From: Mallotus nudiflorus
Lineage: Eukaryota > Streptophyta > Magnoliopsida > Malpighiales > Euphorbiaceae
NCBI GenBank assembly: GCA_947683625.1
Contig: CANTUR010000341.1
Coordinates: 558,001-622,000, forward strand
Direction of reading: 5' to 3'
Length of the DNA stretch: 64,000 bases
The first letter of the stretch is position 1, and each line of letters begins with the position of its first letter. Shown here piece by piece: positions 11,257 to 23,413 of the stretch. The notes under the pieces were generated by a model. The model was not told where the DNA came from. It did no database searches and was given only the letters and a program-made list of their open reading frames with translations. The translations under genes and the position numbers were made by a program.

Positions 11257-14180
11257 TATATAACCCAAACCAAGGGCTATGACCGGCACTAGAAAACGGG
11301 AATTCTTTCGAATCCGGAACCTGTAGCAAGCCTTAAAAGAATAAAACATGCAATAATTAAAATAAATAAATATGCATCATAATTAAAATCTCAAATCAAT
11401 GTAATATAAATAATCTCTTTCATATCATAACATAAAATATATTAATACAAAATTCAAAGAAAAGCCCCTGAATTAAAACCACATACAGTAAATATAAAAT
11501 ACAATTCACTACTGAGACAACATATGACTATTGCAGTTCTCTAGAGTACAACATAAAATTAAGTAGATAATTTACATAAATGAGTCGAGGTGGAAGAAAT
11601 TTGGTGGATGGGTCTACTGCTGAGGTATGAAGAACAAGACTCTCCTGTAAATATATCAATTGAGGGGAGTCAGACCTCATTGAGTGAATTGTTATATTAT
11701 ATATACATGCATTTCCTAATTAAAAATGCAATCAAACATTCATATATAATAAATATATATACAAGCAATCCACACAAATGTTGAAAATCACTTTATATAA
11801 TTGCATTGAAAAACATAAATTTATAAAGGATCAAATAGACCCCTATTTAATCGCAACCTCAATCAACAATAACATCACTTTAGCCATACAGGCTCACTTA
11901 ATTCCAAATAAATTCACTTAATCCATATGGATAGTAGACTAGCCTCGAGACACTAAGTTAATCGAGCTTCAGCAGTCTCACTGTCAGTATGATTGGCCTC
12001 GAGACACTAGGTCAACTGAGCTCTAGCAATCACACTACTCAATCACATCAAATCTTAAATCAATCAATCATATATCAAATCATATTTCACCACAAGTGAT
12101 TCTCACTCAACCCTACATCTATCGCACTGGTACGTACACGGTCCTAGTACTGCCTACTAGGTAGCATGTTCTATCGATATCCTTAATTTAAAATAAAACA
12201 TTCATATGAGAAAAAAAATAATGCATAATGTCATTCATAATAACAAAATAAACCATATATATACCGAAAATATACCTAAAATAAACTAAGTGTATTTCAA
12301 GTATATATATGTCAAATAAATTCAAATCAAACATGAAATATACCAAAAAAAAACCAATAATATACTTAAAAACAATTTAAGTTTAAATCAATAATAAAAC
12401 ATGCATTTATTCAGAAGTATATAAAAAATATACTAATAATATACCTAAAATATACCTAAAGTATACTAAACATTTTAATAAAATAATTTATGAATAAATA
12501 CAATTAAAACATGAATGTGTGCTAAAATATGCATCCTAAATGCAATGTATATATAAAATAACAACTTATAGGTTTGCGCTCCACAAGACTAGTATGACAG
12601 GCCTGGTCCACTAAGCCTCAGTCTCGGCGCAACTAAACAAATAAAATAATAATAACAATCAGAATAAACTTCTAACTTAAACTCTAAAGAGACTCGATTT
12701 AAGATTTCAGAACACAGATATACACAAAATTTAGAATTGACACGAAGTCACATTTTATAAGAATTCTACCAAAAATTCGGCTGAACCTTCTTTGTAAAAT
12801 GGACATCTCTCTACTAAAAAGTAGAGCCGGTCCTGCAAGAAAATACCCTTAAAAAAATCGAATTTACATAACCCTCGGTTGGGATCTCGAACTGCACAAT
12901 TTCCCCAACCGAGGTCCACAATTCACTAAAAATTCAAAATATTACGTATGTAACATTAAAACACCAAAAATAATTATTTTCTCAATAATTACGTAAAATC
13001 TCGAAATAGTAATATAATATTATTAAAAATCCAATTTCTCGATAATTCAATATTAATTAGTAAAAATTCACTTTATATATTCAAATAACTAAAATAGTCT
13101 AAATACATATTAAAAATTACTAAAAACCCATTTAATTACCAAAATAATACATAATATATTATTTGAAAACAATTTTTGAAAATTAGTATTAATTAGTTAA
13201 AAAATAGTAAATAATTTGTAAAAATCATTTTAATACCTTAAATAATTACAAAACCAACTAAAACCTAATATTTAACTATAATCTTAACAAAATTACATAT
13301 TTAACCCTATAATACAAAAATACACATAATATACTAATATTACTAAAAAATTCTATAAAAATTATATAGATGCATAAAAATTATTTTCTCAACATATATA
13401 TTACCAATATTAACTAAAACACATTATTAAACAATAATTTCAACAAAAACCCAACTTTAACCTAATTTTCTAATATTGACATAATATAAAAATATTTATA
13501 AAAATTACATAAAAATCACAAAAATTATTATCTCAACACTAAAATTAATAATAACCCATAAAAATACTAAATAAAAAAATTTTTATAATTAAATAAATTA
13601 ATTTACGAAAATTAATTAAATAATAATAAAATATTCAAAAATTCATACAAATTAAAATAAATTCCAAAAATTCAAATAAAAATATAAAAATGTAGATTAA
13701 GCTACCAAAATCAACTTTTATGAAGGGAGTTTGCAAGATTCGATCAATATCAACCTAAAAAAAATAGAAAACCTTAAAGCTCAAAAACTAAAATTCAACT
13801 CAAGAAATGAACATTTTATGCTCAAACCGAAGTTAGATTCATGCTGACCGGAGTTTAGAGAGTTGATAGACATCGAAATGGTAAGAAATGGTGGCTGGAA
13901 AAGTGAATTTTTGACCTCTAACTCTGCCAAGCTTGCTGCCGATGCCGGGGAAGGAGGAGGAGGGCGGTGGAAGGCAACAGGAAGTGGTGGTCAACGGTCG
14001 GAAGGGAGGGAGGCACAGTGAAAAGCTCGGATCAAGACAGTGGGGGAAGGGTAGGAGAGACAATGTGTTTGTGTGCGTTTTTATTGTTTGTTTATTGTGT
14101 TTGTATGAATGTATGTATATAAACTTTATATTAAGACTATATAATATAATATTATATTATACTAAATCATTTCTCACCAC

Positions 14181-14249
<69 letters not shown>

Positions 14250-14443
14250 TCCAAAAATAGTAAATATAAACCATGCAAATTAAATGACCAAAATAATATA
14301 TTTACGTAGAAAATCCATTTTAACATAAAATTATAGTAATTAATCACAAAATAGTAAAATAATTAAATTTGATTTTTAAAATTTATTAACACTGCATATC
14401 TCATAATAAAATAAAATAATTTTAAAAAATATGGGTTATAACA
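11257..14443 (-). repeat. Solo Tekay-like LTR in the Tat leader (LTR-2)
   Basis: Reverse-oriented relative of 58908-61880. It starts (plus coordinates) near TATATAACCCAAACC, where the family has TGTCACGACCC, and ends TTATAACA. Inside are the terminal CGAATCCGGAACCTGTAGC block (11310), the ATTGAGGGGAGTCAGACCTC block (11659), the gene-like GC-rich island (13840-14060) and the paired hairpin (12786-12830). No gag or pol follows on either side, so it is a solo LTR. I could not define a convincing target duplication, so the exact left edge is uncertain by a few bases. Confidence 0.85.
14186..14243. repeat. (TA)n microsatellite
   Basis: About 58 bp of alternating T and A in the far part of solo LTR-2, in the same region of the LTR that elsewhere hosts the viral array. 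Confidence 0.95.
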
Positions 14444-14559
14444 GTTGTACACTTGATTGATACTTGCTACTTGTTGTATAGCACATGCATCTCATTCATC
14501 ATACTAGCACCTTGTTTTATAGCCATCATAGATATATCAGGGTCTTCTCGTATTTAGGG

Positions 14560-16770
14560 ACGACGAGGTGGCAGACTAAGAAGAACGAGTCAGAGTCCTA
14601 AGGCCTTAGCAAAGAATATCCTAAACAGACTGGATAGACTGAAAAGAAGCCCTATCAATCCATTTTACTTAAAAGCTGAACCAACTTCACCTGAATATAA
14701 ACAAATGGAACAATAGCAAGGGAACTGGACCTTAGAAGACATCAAAGGAGTTCTGATGGATGACATGAGGGCTATGATGTAAGATGAGCTGAGACAAGCA
14801 CTATCTGGATTGATGCAACCTGCTATTATCATACCGCCACCTACAATTGAATAACCACCTACTGCTACTGCTATCCTACCTGTTGCGGATGCTCCACTTG
14901 CTACCAAGAATGCTAGGGGTAACCTGCTGCTAGAATCCCACATGCTAGCGATGTGAAGCTAGAGGATGATGAGAATTACATGGTAGAGAAGGCAAAGAAT
15001 GAATCCCTTTAATTGTTACATGACCATGAGTCCAAGCAAATGTGAGCATTAACCCAGAAGATGTCCAAGATGGAAGAGCTGATCAGGGGACAAGACATGG
15101 GTGACTTTGATGACATGCTACAATTGGAAGATGATAGGCTACCTGACAAGTTCAAGATGCTACAACTATAGAAATTTGATGGGACAGGAGATATGAGGAT
15201 TCATCTCAACCAGTACATAATAACCATGAGCACCACTAAAGCACCATTAGCAGTGATTACTAAGTTGTTTATGTTATCCTTAGAGGGAATGACTACAAAT
15301 TGGGATAATGGGCTGAAAAAATCTATGAGAGTTGATTGGAAAGAACTAAGTACTGCCTTTTTAAGACAATATGATTATAACTCCTGGTTGGAAATGTCCA
15401 TAAGAGATCTAGAATTGACAAAGTAGAAACCCAATGAATCATTCTCTGATTTCCTTACCGGATTCATGAATAAAGTAGGGATAATAAAGAATAAGTTGGT
15501 CGAGAAGGATCAGGTTAGTATGATAGTTCAGAATGTGTCACCTAATCTGGTCAAGAGGTAGCAGATGATGAACCCCAAAACTTTTATAGACCTATATGAT
15601 GATGGTCTGCAAGCAGAAGAGATTGAGAATGACAAGAAAGGAAGCTCTAGAGGCATTGGAACCCAAAATTACCTGACTGGGGGCACACAACGGGGAAGTA
15701 CTAGCCGAACTGTGGAGGTGCACGTAGTTTAGCAACCCTAGAGATTCTCTAACTTTAACCAACCACTCTCTAAAGTCCTAGAATGATTGATCCGGAAAGG
15801 CTTACTCCGACCCTTAACCTTCTCTAAACCACCTAACCCGAATGTCTCAGGCTATGACTCCAATAGCTACTGAAAGTTTCACTAAGTAGTTGGCCACTCC
15901 ATAGAGACTTGTATTCATATTAAATACAAGATCTAAAACCTAATAGACTCTAAAAAAATCACAGACCTTGAAAAATCCAACTCTAACTTAAACTCTAGAA
16001 ATAATCCTTTTCCTAACTACAGAAATGTCCCACCACTTGCCACCATGATGAGTGAAGAAGAAATTCTAAACTCTTTTGAAAACCTAAACCCTATAGCTAA
16101 TGGAGAATCTCCTAATGCCTCTACTGGAGTTGAGGATAAGCTAGGGCAGCCCTCAGGGAAATTTAACTTAAGGTGTTCTATTTCAAACCGCCCTCTATAG
16201 ATATCCCAATTAAATTAATTGTGCCCTCAGGATGGGGGTGATGAGTTTAATGATGAGAAAGAATCCAAAACCATCGAATAGCCAAGACTTAAGGATTTAT
16301 TAGGGCAACTCTCAAGTAAATTTGATTATAGGGTGTTCTATTCAAAGCCTGCTTCAAGTGATATACCTCTTAAGGGGATTGTGCCCTCAAGATTGGGTGA
16401 TGAATTTGGTGATGGGCCAGTAAAAGAAGAGAATAAGGAGTTTTTAGCTCCTGAATAAGGGATTGAGGAATTACTGAGAGCACATTTAGGAAAGCTTAGC
16501 ATGAAGGGGAAGGAAACGTGCATAGTAGAAGTATAGAAGGATGAAAAAAGGAACATAATCATCAGAGTGGTAGACATATAGTATGACTCTGATGAAAAAA
16601 TTCTCGTTGGTCTGGATGTGTGGAGCGATGACCCTAAAGTGAATCATGTCACTAGAAGTGAGAGGAATTACAAGGCAACAGAAAAGAAGATTGAGTGAGT
16701 TACAGAAAGAGAAGAGATAAATGATGCAAAAATAAAAGAAGGGGAAAAGGAAGACCTGATTCTACAACAA
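14560..16770 (+). pseudogene. Tat-like gag and gag-protease linker, broken
   Basis: Structural protein of the retrotransposon. The frame is recognisable from about 14560 (RPINPFYLKAE-like at 14650) through DMRAMM at 14763. The best-preserved core is 15193-15426 (RIHLNQYIITMSTTKAPLAV, then LEGMTTNW), continued past a TAG by NESFSDFLTGFMNKVGIIKN (15433). At 15866-15910 there is a zinc-binding-like K-F-H..VVGHSIETC segment followed by a LIDSKKITD motif typical of Tat/Ogre gag. A spacer with two copies of an LGQ(P/L)S(G/S)KF segment (16140, 16302) follows. Many TAG stops, frameshifts around 15000-15200 and no intact start. Confidence 0.8.
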
Positions 16771-17448
16771 ATGAAGAAGGCTAAGGCAAATGTCAGTATT
16801 TGGGAACTACTAATCCACTTAGGCAGCCACAAAAGAGCTCTGGTGAAAGCTTTGTTGAACATGAACATTGAAACAATAGCCACACCAGAGGCTATGATAG
16901 CAAAGGCTACAGAAAAGAAACACGAGCTGATAAGCTTCTCAAATGATGACCTGCCTTTGGAAGGAAGAAATCATAATAAGGCACTGTTTATCCAAGCTGA
17001 AGTAAAAGGGAAAAGAACCAACTTTGCAATGGTTAATGATGGTTCTACCATTAATGTATGCCTATTAAAGATCTTGCCTAACTTAGGTTCAAAAGCTGAA
17101 GACTTGACAAATTCGAACCTCATAATCAGAGCTTATGATGACAACACTAGGAATGTGGAGGGGACATTCCAAGCTTTGGTTAAAACAGGACTTGTGGAAT
17201 CAACTTTTGAGTTCACCATACTGGATATACCAGTTACTTATGCCTTATTTTTGGGAAGGCCATGGTTCCATGCTCTAGGAGGGGTACCCTCGACTGTGCA
17301 CCAGAAGATAAAATTCCCTCATGAAGGAGATGTAGTGATAATTGAAGTAGGAACCAATGTAGTTGTGGTTGCCATACTAAAAAATAGAGACAAATGTGTG
17401 TTCTTCCCAATTTTTAACTTGTTGGGATATTTGATAGGATTGAGATAG
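16771..17448 (+). pseudogene. Tat-like retropepsin domain
   Basis: A 225-codon open stretch, the longest surviving piece of the Tat polyprotein. N-terminal WELLIHLGSHKRALVKALL (residues about 11-29) leads into the aspartic protease. AMVNDGSTINVCLLKILPNL (residues about 87-106) is the active-site loop, where the family has (L/M)(I/V)D(G/S)GS; here the catalytic Asp is preceded by Asn. VTYALFLGRPWFHALGGVPS (residues about 153-172) is the second strand region characteristic of Ogre/Tat proteases. The role would be cleavage of Gag-Pol. The ATG is internal to the polyprotein, not a true start. Confidence 0.87.
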
Positions 17449-18477
17449 ACCCAAGGGTTGAAAAAATGATGGAGAGCCTGAATTACTAACCTGGACGGGG
17501 GTTAGGCAAGAATGAGCAAGGAAGTCCTAAGCTATCAAAATTCAAGAGTCAAAACAACATTAAAGGATTAGCATGTGTTGAGATAGAATCTACCAATATA
17601 AGGGAAAAAAAAGGAGAAGCTCAAGAGAAATAAGCCCTTGGGGAGAGTTGGGCTGTTAAGTGAGAATTTCATTAAGCCAGAAGAGGGCAAGTACTGTTTA
17701 AGTGATAAGGAGTCCGTTAATGTCTCTAGCAAAAATGTTCCTGAGTTCGAGATTTTCAAGGACCAGATTATGGAAAACTTAGTTAAGAGCAACAAAGAAG
17801 AAGTGATGAAGCAAGTAGCTGGAAGAATGGGGAATGTTGTTATCGAAGAGCTGTTGTGTTTGCCACCTGAAGAGGAGCCACCCCAGGATTTAGCTACTCT
17901 TATTAGTGATAGCTTCACTAATGTTTTTTATGAAGAAACTTATGTAATAATGTCCGGTCTCTAAAGGATGAAAACTGTGTTTTTCCTTTGGTCAATAATA
18001 TAAATGCTGGTTTTGTTTACTTGTGTCATGTGCATCCTGATAGTTCTGTGAATTGTAGTTTTGATCGTTCATGCATGTTTGACATTAATTCAATTCAATT
18101 TGATTTATTTAATATGGGCACGAATGATAATCCAAAGAACATTTCTATATCACATGATGTAACTCTTGAAGAGAAGGAAACTTTTGAGAAAATACTAACA
18201 AAACAAAAGGTAGCATTTGCTTGGACCTACGAACACGTGCCTGGTTTAGACAGGGACATTGCAGTGCATCACATTCCAACTCACCCAAAAATAAAACCAG
18301 TTAAAAGAAATTGTGTAGGCTGAGACCAGAATGGACTGAAAAGATAAGAGAAGAAATTGGTAAACAAATTCAAGCCAACTATTTTGAAGTAGTAGATTAT
18401 CGCCAATGGCTAACAAACATAGTCCTAGTACCCAGGAAAGATAGTAAGGTGCGAATGTGTGTTGATTTCAAGGATTT
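17449..18477 (+). pseudogene. Tat-like G-patch segment and N-terminal reverse transcriptase, cut by an LTR
   Basis: After a frame change, PGRGLGKNEQG (about 17490-17522) resembles a G-patch, a small glycine-rich segment found after the protease in some plant retroelements. An acidic linker (17640-17960) follows. Then comes the RT N-terminus: FAWTYEHVPGLDRDIAVHHI (about 18218-18277), and in another frame YFEVVDYRQWLTNIVLVPRK followed by VRMCVDFKD. The frame stops at 18477, exactly where solo LTR-3 begins; it resumes at 39237 with NKACLKDDFPLPHID. The split falls in the conserved DFKDLNKA motif. Confidence 0.88.
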
Positions 18478-21406
18478 TGTCACGACCTGAACCCAGGGCA
18501 CGTGACCGGCATTAGGGAATGGGAAAGCATAAAGCTACCGAATCCCATAGTAAGCCTTAAAAGAAAATACAAAATTTAAAAACTTTGAAACCTTACAATA
18601 AATATTTAAATTACAATGCACATTATCAAACTGATTTTTCTTAATATAATTTAAACTATAGCATCATAGTACATAATGTAAATGAACATTAGTTATACAA
18701 TATCATAAGTACATGATACTCCTAAATAAAAATTCAGTTAAACAGTTTTCGCTACTGCAGTATACAAAAATAAACACAACACGACTAAATAGACCTATAT
18801 AGAATAGCCGGTGATGATGCTATACGGCGAAGAGAAGTAGGCCTAACAGAAAAGTCCCAAACTCCTTAAAAATAAATAAATTGAGGGGGAGTCAGACCTC
18901 ACTGAATAAGTTAATAAAAAAGTTGTACAATTTGAAAACTTTTTTGAAAACCGTGTGGATGTAGCAAAAATAATTTATAATATATATACATATACTGCTT
19001 TTGAAAAATCTTGATAGAACCCTAAACCCAATTCTAAATGGCCAACTAGGCCCACTTAATCCAACTAGACTGCCAATCCCCGAGAGCAGAGGCATCAACC
19101 GAGGCACCAAGCCGCAGTCATCCACTTAATCCAAACACATGGCACTGGCGGTCCCCAAGAGCTAAGGCATCCATCGAGGCACCAATCCTAGTCCATTATT
19201 AACTTTCCACATCACTGACGGTCCTCAAGAGCAAAGGCTTCCACCGAGGCACCCATCCCAGTTTATAACCACAAGTCATACATATTTTGGATCCATCTCT
19301 CAATCTTCACCATGTGCACACGGTCCTGGTGAAACCTACCAGGTAGCCCGTTCTACGAAAATTTCTCAAAACTAATCTTGATATAAATAAATGAATAAAT
19401 ACATTGCAATGAAAATTCTCGATAATGTAAGCAATACTAAAAATATGAGCGCATGCAAAATTTAAAGAAAACACACGCACATATCAAATTCATTAACTTA
19501 TAGGATGAGCGAGATGGTTGACTACTGCGTGTCTGCCTCAATCCAGAAGCTCTCGCTTTGAAACTCTCTAAAAAAATAACATATTTATTTTTTTAAAAAA
19601 TCATACTTATGGAATAAGAAGGGAAATTAATAAAATTACGAGACTCTAGAATGACTAAAAAAAACCGGATAAGACTCGAGAGATTAGAATACCTTAATTT
19701 ATGTTAGGAAATTACGAAAGATGTTACGTTTTACGAGAAAATCTATCAAAATTTTGATAGAGTATCCCCTGTAAAACAGACATCTCTCTACCGTAGGTAG
19801 AGCCATTCCTGCATAGAAAAACACACTTCTAATATTCATACTCAACCATTCTCGGGTTGGCTCTCCAATACTACACTTAGCCCGACCGAGTTCACAATTT
19901 AACCAAACATCACAATTTAATTCTAATTAATAAAATTCACATTTAATTACTTAAATAGTTTAATTATATAATAAAATTAGTTTAAAACCCATTTTAGTAC
20001 CCAAAATAATATATAATATATTATTTGAAGACAATTTTCAAAAATTAGTATTAATTAGTTAAAAATAGTAAATAATTTATAAAAAATCCTTTTAATTCCT
20101 TAAATATTATTAAAACCAATTCCAATATATTATTTAGCCATAATTAGCACAAAATTACATTTTTACCCATATAATACAAAAATATACATAATATACTATT
20201 ATCACTCAAAAAATTCCTTAAAAATTATACAAATGCATAAAAATTATTTTCTCAACATATATATTATTAATATTAATTAAAAAACATATTTAAACCATTA
20301 TTCCATAAAAAATCCAACTCTAACATAATTATTCAATTTTGACATAAACTATAAAAATTCCTAAAAATTATATAATATTCTCAAAAGTTAATTTCTCAAC
20401 ACTAAAATTAATAAAAATATATAATATCACTAAATTAACAAGTTTTTTAATTTAATAATTAATTTATGAAAATTAATAAAATAATAATAAAATATTCAAA
20501 AATTCACAAAAATCAAAATAAATTCTAAAAATCATACAAAAATTCATAGAGGTAGATTGAGCTACTAGGAATCACATTTGTAAAGGGAGTTTGCAAGAGT
20601 CAAGCTAGATCAAGTTTAAAAAAATTTTGAAACCTTAGAACTCAAAACTAAAAATCAAAGCTCAATCAAACTAAGATCAAAGCTCAAACTAAGCTTGCAA
20701 TGGGTCTTAACGGTGCAAAAGGAGGAGAATAACACCAGAATGGCGTGAAATGATGGCCGAACGGAGCTTGGCCAGTTTTAATGGTGATTTTTGGCTTCCT
20801 CCATTTCTCTGCGTTGCCGACGATGGGGAAGGGAGAGGAAAGTGGAGGACGACGCCAGGAAGGTGGAGAAGGCGATGGAGGATGGTGGCGGTCCGACAAA
20901 TGGTTGAGAGGCACAGTGACAGGAGCCGAACGGGATCCCGTGATGGGAGGAGGTGAGGATGTTGCATTTTTTTGTTTATGTATATGTATATTTATTTAAC
21001 TAATAACTATATAATATATTTTACTATAACTATACTTTATAATGTTATATAATATAATATTAAATTTACACCATACATGCATACTATATATATATATACA
21101 CACACACATATATACACATATATACATACACATACTTGTACACATATAACACACACACATAAAATAATAATAACCCTAATTTAATTATATATTACATAAA
21201 TACATATAATAGCCTTAGAAATAATAATGATAAATACAGAATAAATTATACTTATGAAATAATTAAATAATATAGAAAATATTAAGTAAATCAATCAAAC
21301 AATTTAGTACTTAAAATATGTATGATATTATTAAAATAATTATTCTCAAAATAAAAATAATGGTATAAACCCTAATGTAAGTTTATTAGCATCTAAAATA
21401 CATACT

Positions 21407-21412
<6 letters not shown>

Positions 21413-21443
<31 letters not shown>
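21413..21443. repeat. (TA)n microsatellite at the left edge of the viral array
   Basis: Run of TA directly abutting the viral sequence GATACCA at 21444. The matching run on the right side of the array is at 39152-39195, so the array sits inside a TA repeat. Confidence 0.9.
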
Positions 21444-21446
<3 letters not shown>

Positions 21447-21983
21447 ACCACGATGGCCCAATGTGATCTAAGGGGACACAGTAGGTTAATCACAATGAAG
21501 CAGGTTAATCACAATGCATAAATGTCTCATGAAGCACGGTCTCACGCTCCAGTCACAAGCTAAACATGGAGGTTACCGTACCAAAATGCAAACAGGATTT
21601 CACAAAGCTTCTGATGTGCAGGATCCTAATTTCTTAGGCAAGCACAGAGCATACGTTCTGTTACTTAAATAATTAAAAGCAAAAATTGCAGAAGATATAA
21701 AAAAAAAAGCAATTGCAGAAGATAAAAGAAAGCTTTAAAGAAAATAAATAAAAGACATTAAAACAATAGAGATCTTTGAAACTTAAACTTACAAGAGTTT
21801 GTTATATAAAAAGTCCTTTATATTCCAAGTAAAGGGAGATACAAATATTCAAAACGCAGAGGCTTACAGAAATCTTTTCTACATCTATATTTATTTTGTT
21901 ACTGGAGAGTTACAAATTTCTTAAGAAATCTTTCAGTAGGTAAAGAGGAAGAAGGAGGCAGAAGGCGTTTTTCCTAAAAAAAT
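21444..21983 (-). other. Viral leader / 3' non-coding region, copy 1
   Basis: Non-coding viral sequence beginning inside the primer site (GATACCA) and matching 30566-31089 of copy 2 almost base for base. Examples are CTAATTTCTTAGGCAAGCAC and AGTCCTTTATATTCCAAG. At about 21983 it jumps straight to sequence equivalent to 36923 of copy 2: a deletion of roughly 5.8 kb has removed coat protein, protease, RT, RNase H and ORF2. Confidence 0.85.
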
Positions 21984-21984
21984 T

Positions 21985-23413
21985 TCAGAAGGAACAGAGA
22001 CAAAAATTCCATAGACTTTTGGGATCTGTTTCTATTTTAGACAACTGTTTACCTATGCTATTAAGGCGAGCATTGGTGAAGTTGTTTTGAACTATTATAT
22101 TTTTTAGGTTCTGAGAATCACTATCCTGAGGCTTTTTATAGGGGCTAGCATCAACAGTGTCATTTCCTACAGAGATCTTTATTTGCCTAAGAGGAGGATG
22201 ATCAAACTCAATTTCCTGACCATTAGCTATTTCCCAAACACTTTTCTTATTTTTAACAGTGACAGGATGAAGAACTTTAAAAGGATATGAAATATTATTT
22301 TCTAATGCGTATATTTCAAACCATTCAAAAAATAATATATTTACTTTATTATTGTAAACAAAATCATAAAATTCCTTTTGAATATTTTCTCTTATATATA
22401 GGAAATTTGTAAAGAACCATATTCTTCTTTCCAAATTATAAAATGCATAAAAGTCTTTATGTATAGATTCTTTATCAGGAAGAAATTCTTTATCTAAAAC
22501 ATTCAATTCATGTGCAATGTTTTCTGTTATAGCTGAAGCAGTAGGAGAAGCAGGAGGATAAGGGGACGTAGCTTCTATTTGAGGGTCGGTGTAGACTAGT
22601 CTAGCCACATTGGTACTATAGTCTACATTTCTTAGTGTAGATGAAGGGAGATCAGAGGTGGAATATCTAGCTGGGACGTTATATGGTAGGTTTATGATGG
22701 GAGGTAGATTTGGGTGTAGGTCTTTTTGGTTTGTGAAAGGTATTTCTATAGTTCTAGGAGGGTTTTATGGTAGTTCTCTATGGTACAGGAGATTTATTAC
22801 AGATGGTATTTGAGATAATCTTCCCAAATCAATAGATTCTATTGATGAGGTGTCTGAGAATCTAGAACTGGATGCTGCAGATCTATCAAAACTGAGTTTT
22901 ACTCTACCATCTTGGAACTGGGTGATATTCTTTATTTGGGTGTTTGGAGGTTGAGGTTCAGGTTTTTCTAGTTCTAGATTTGCTGCTTTTTCCAAGATCC
23001 ATTCCTGAGGAAGGGTTATTTGGTTCCAATGGATAGGTTTAGGGATAACGACATTGGCTTTAGTCATATCTGTTTGAAGCAGAAGTGTTTCTCCTTTTTT
23101 ACTATAAAATCGACTCTTAGTATTAAAAGCAGACATCATGGCTTTATAATGAACTTTAAATATTAATGCAATTGGGATAGATCCATCGTCCATTTTGTAA
23201 TTATGGGTCTGGAATTATAAAACCAAAGACTTTAAAAGATTTATATCATTAAGAGAAACAGTGAAGTTTGGGTAACAGTCAAATGATATAGGACCTTTAC
23301 AAAGACTGGATTCTATAATTCCTAAGAGAGAATCTTCAAAGTTCCTAAACCTCATATCTCTAAGAGCTGCAAGGACAGAAGTATTAAGACCTTCTCTGTT
23401 TAGGGGTTTAATG
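21985..23413 (-). pseudogene. Viral movement-protein C-terminal part and linker, copy 1
   Basis: Minus-strand coding remnant. From high to low coordinate it shows FRNFEDSLLG and FDCYPNFTVSLND (23340-23230), IPIALIFKVHYKAMMSAFN (about 23175-23120), then the linker with HKDFYAFYNLERRIWFFTNF and FFEWFEIYALENN (22470-22300). It ends by running into the deletion junction near 21990. The upstream part of the movement protein lies beyond LTR-4 at 30023-30362. Here the frame across the LTR site is not shifted, unlike copy 2, so the main lesions of copy 1 are the LTR, the deletion and a few stops. Confidence 0.8.

Noticed and set aside
13839..14187. Open frames on both strands
   Set aside because: GC-rich island of LTR-2, same reasoning.
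17568..17918. 116-codon minus-strand frame
   Set aside because: Antisense to the better-supported Tat polyprotein linker.
20684..20999. Overlapping open frames on both strands in a GC-rich island
   Set aside because: This is the GC-rich island of solo LTR-3; the same island occurs in LTR-2, LTR-4, LTR-5 and LTR-6 without a shared protein frame.
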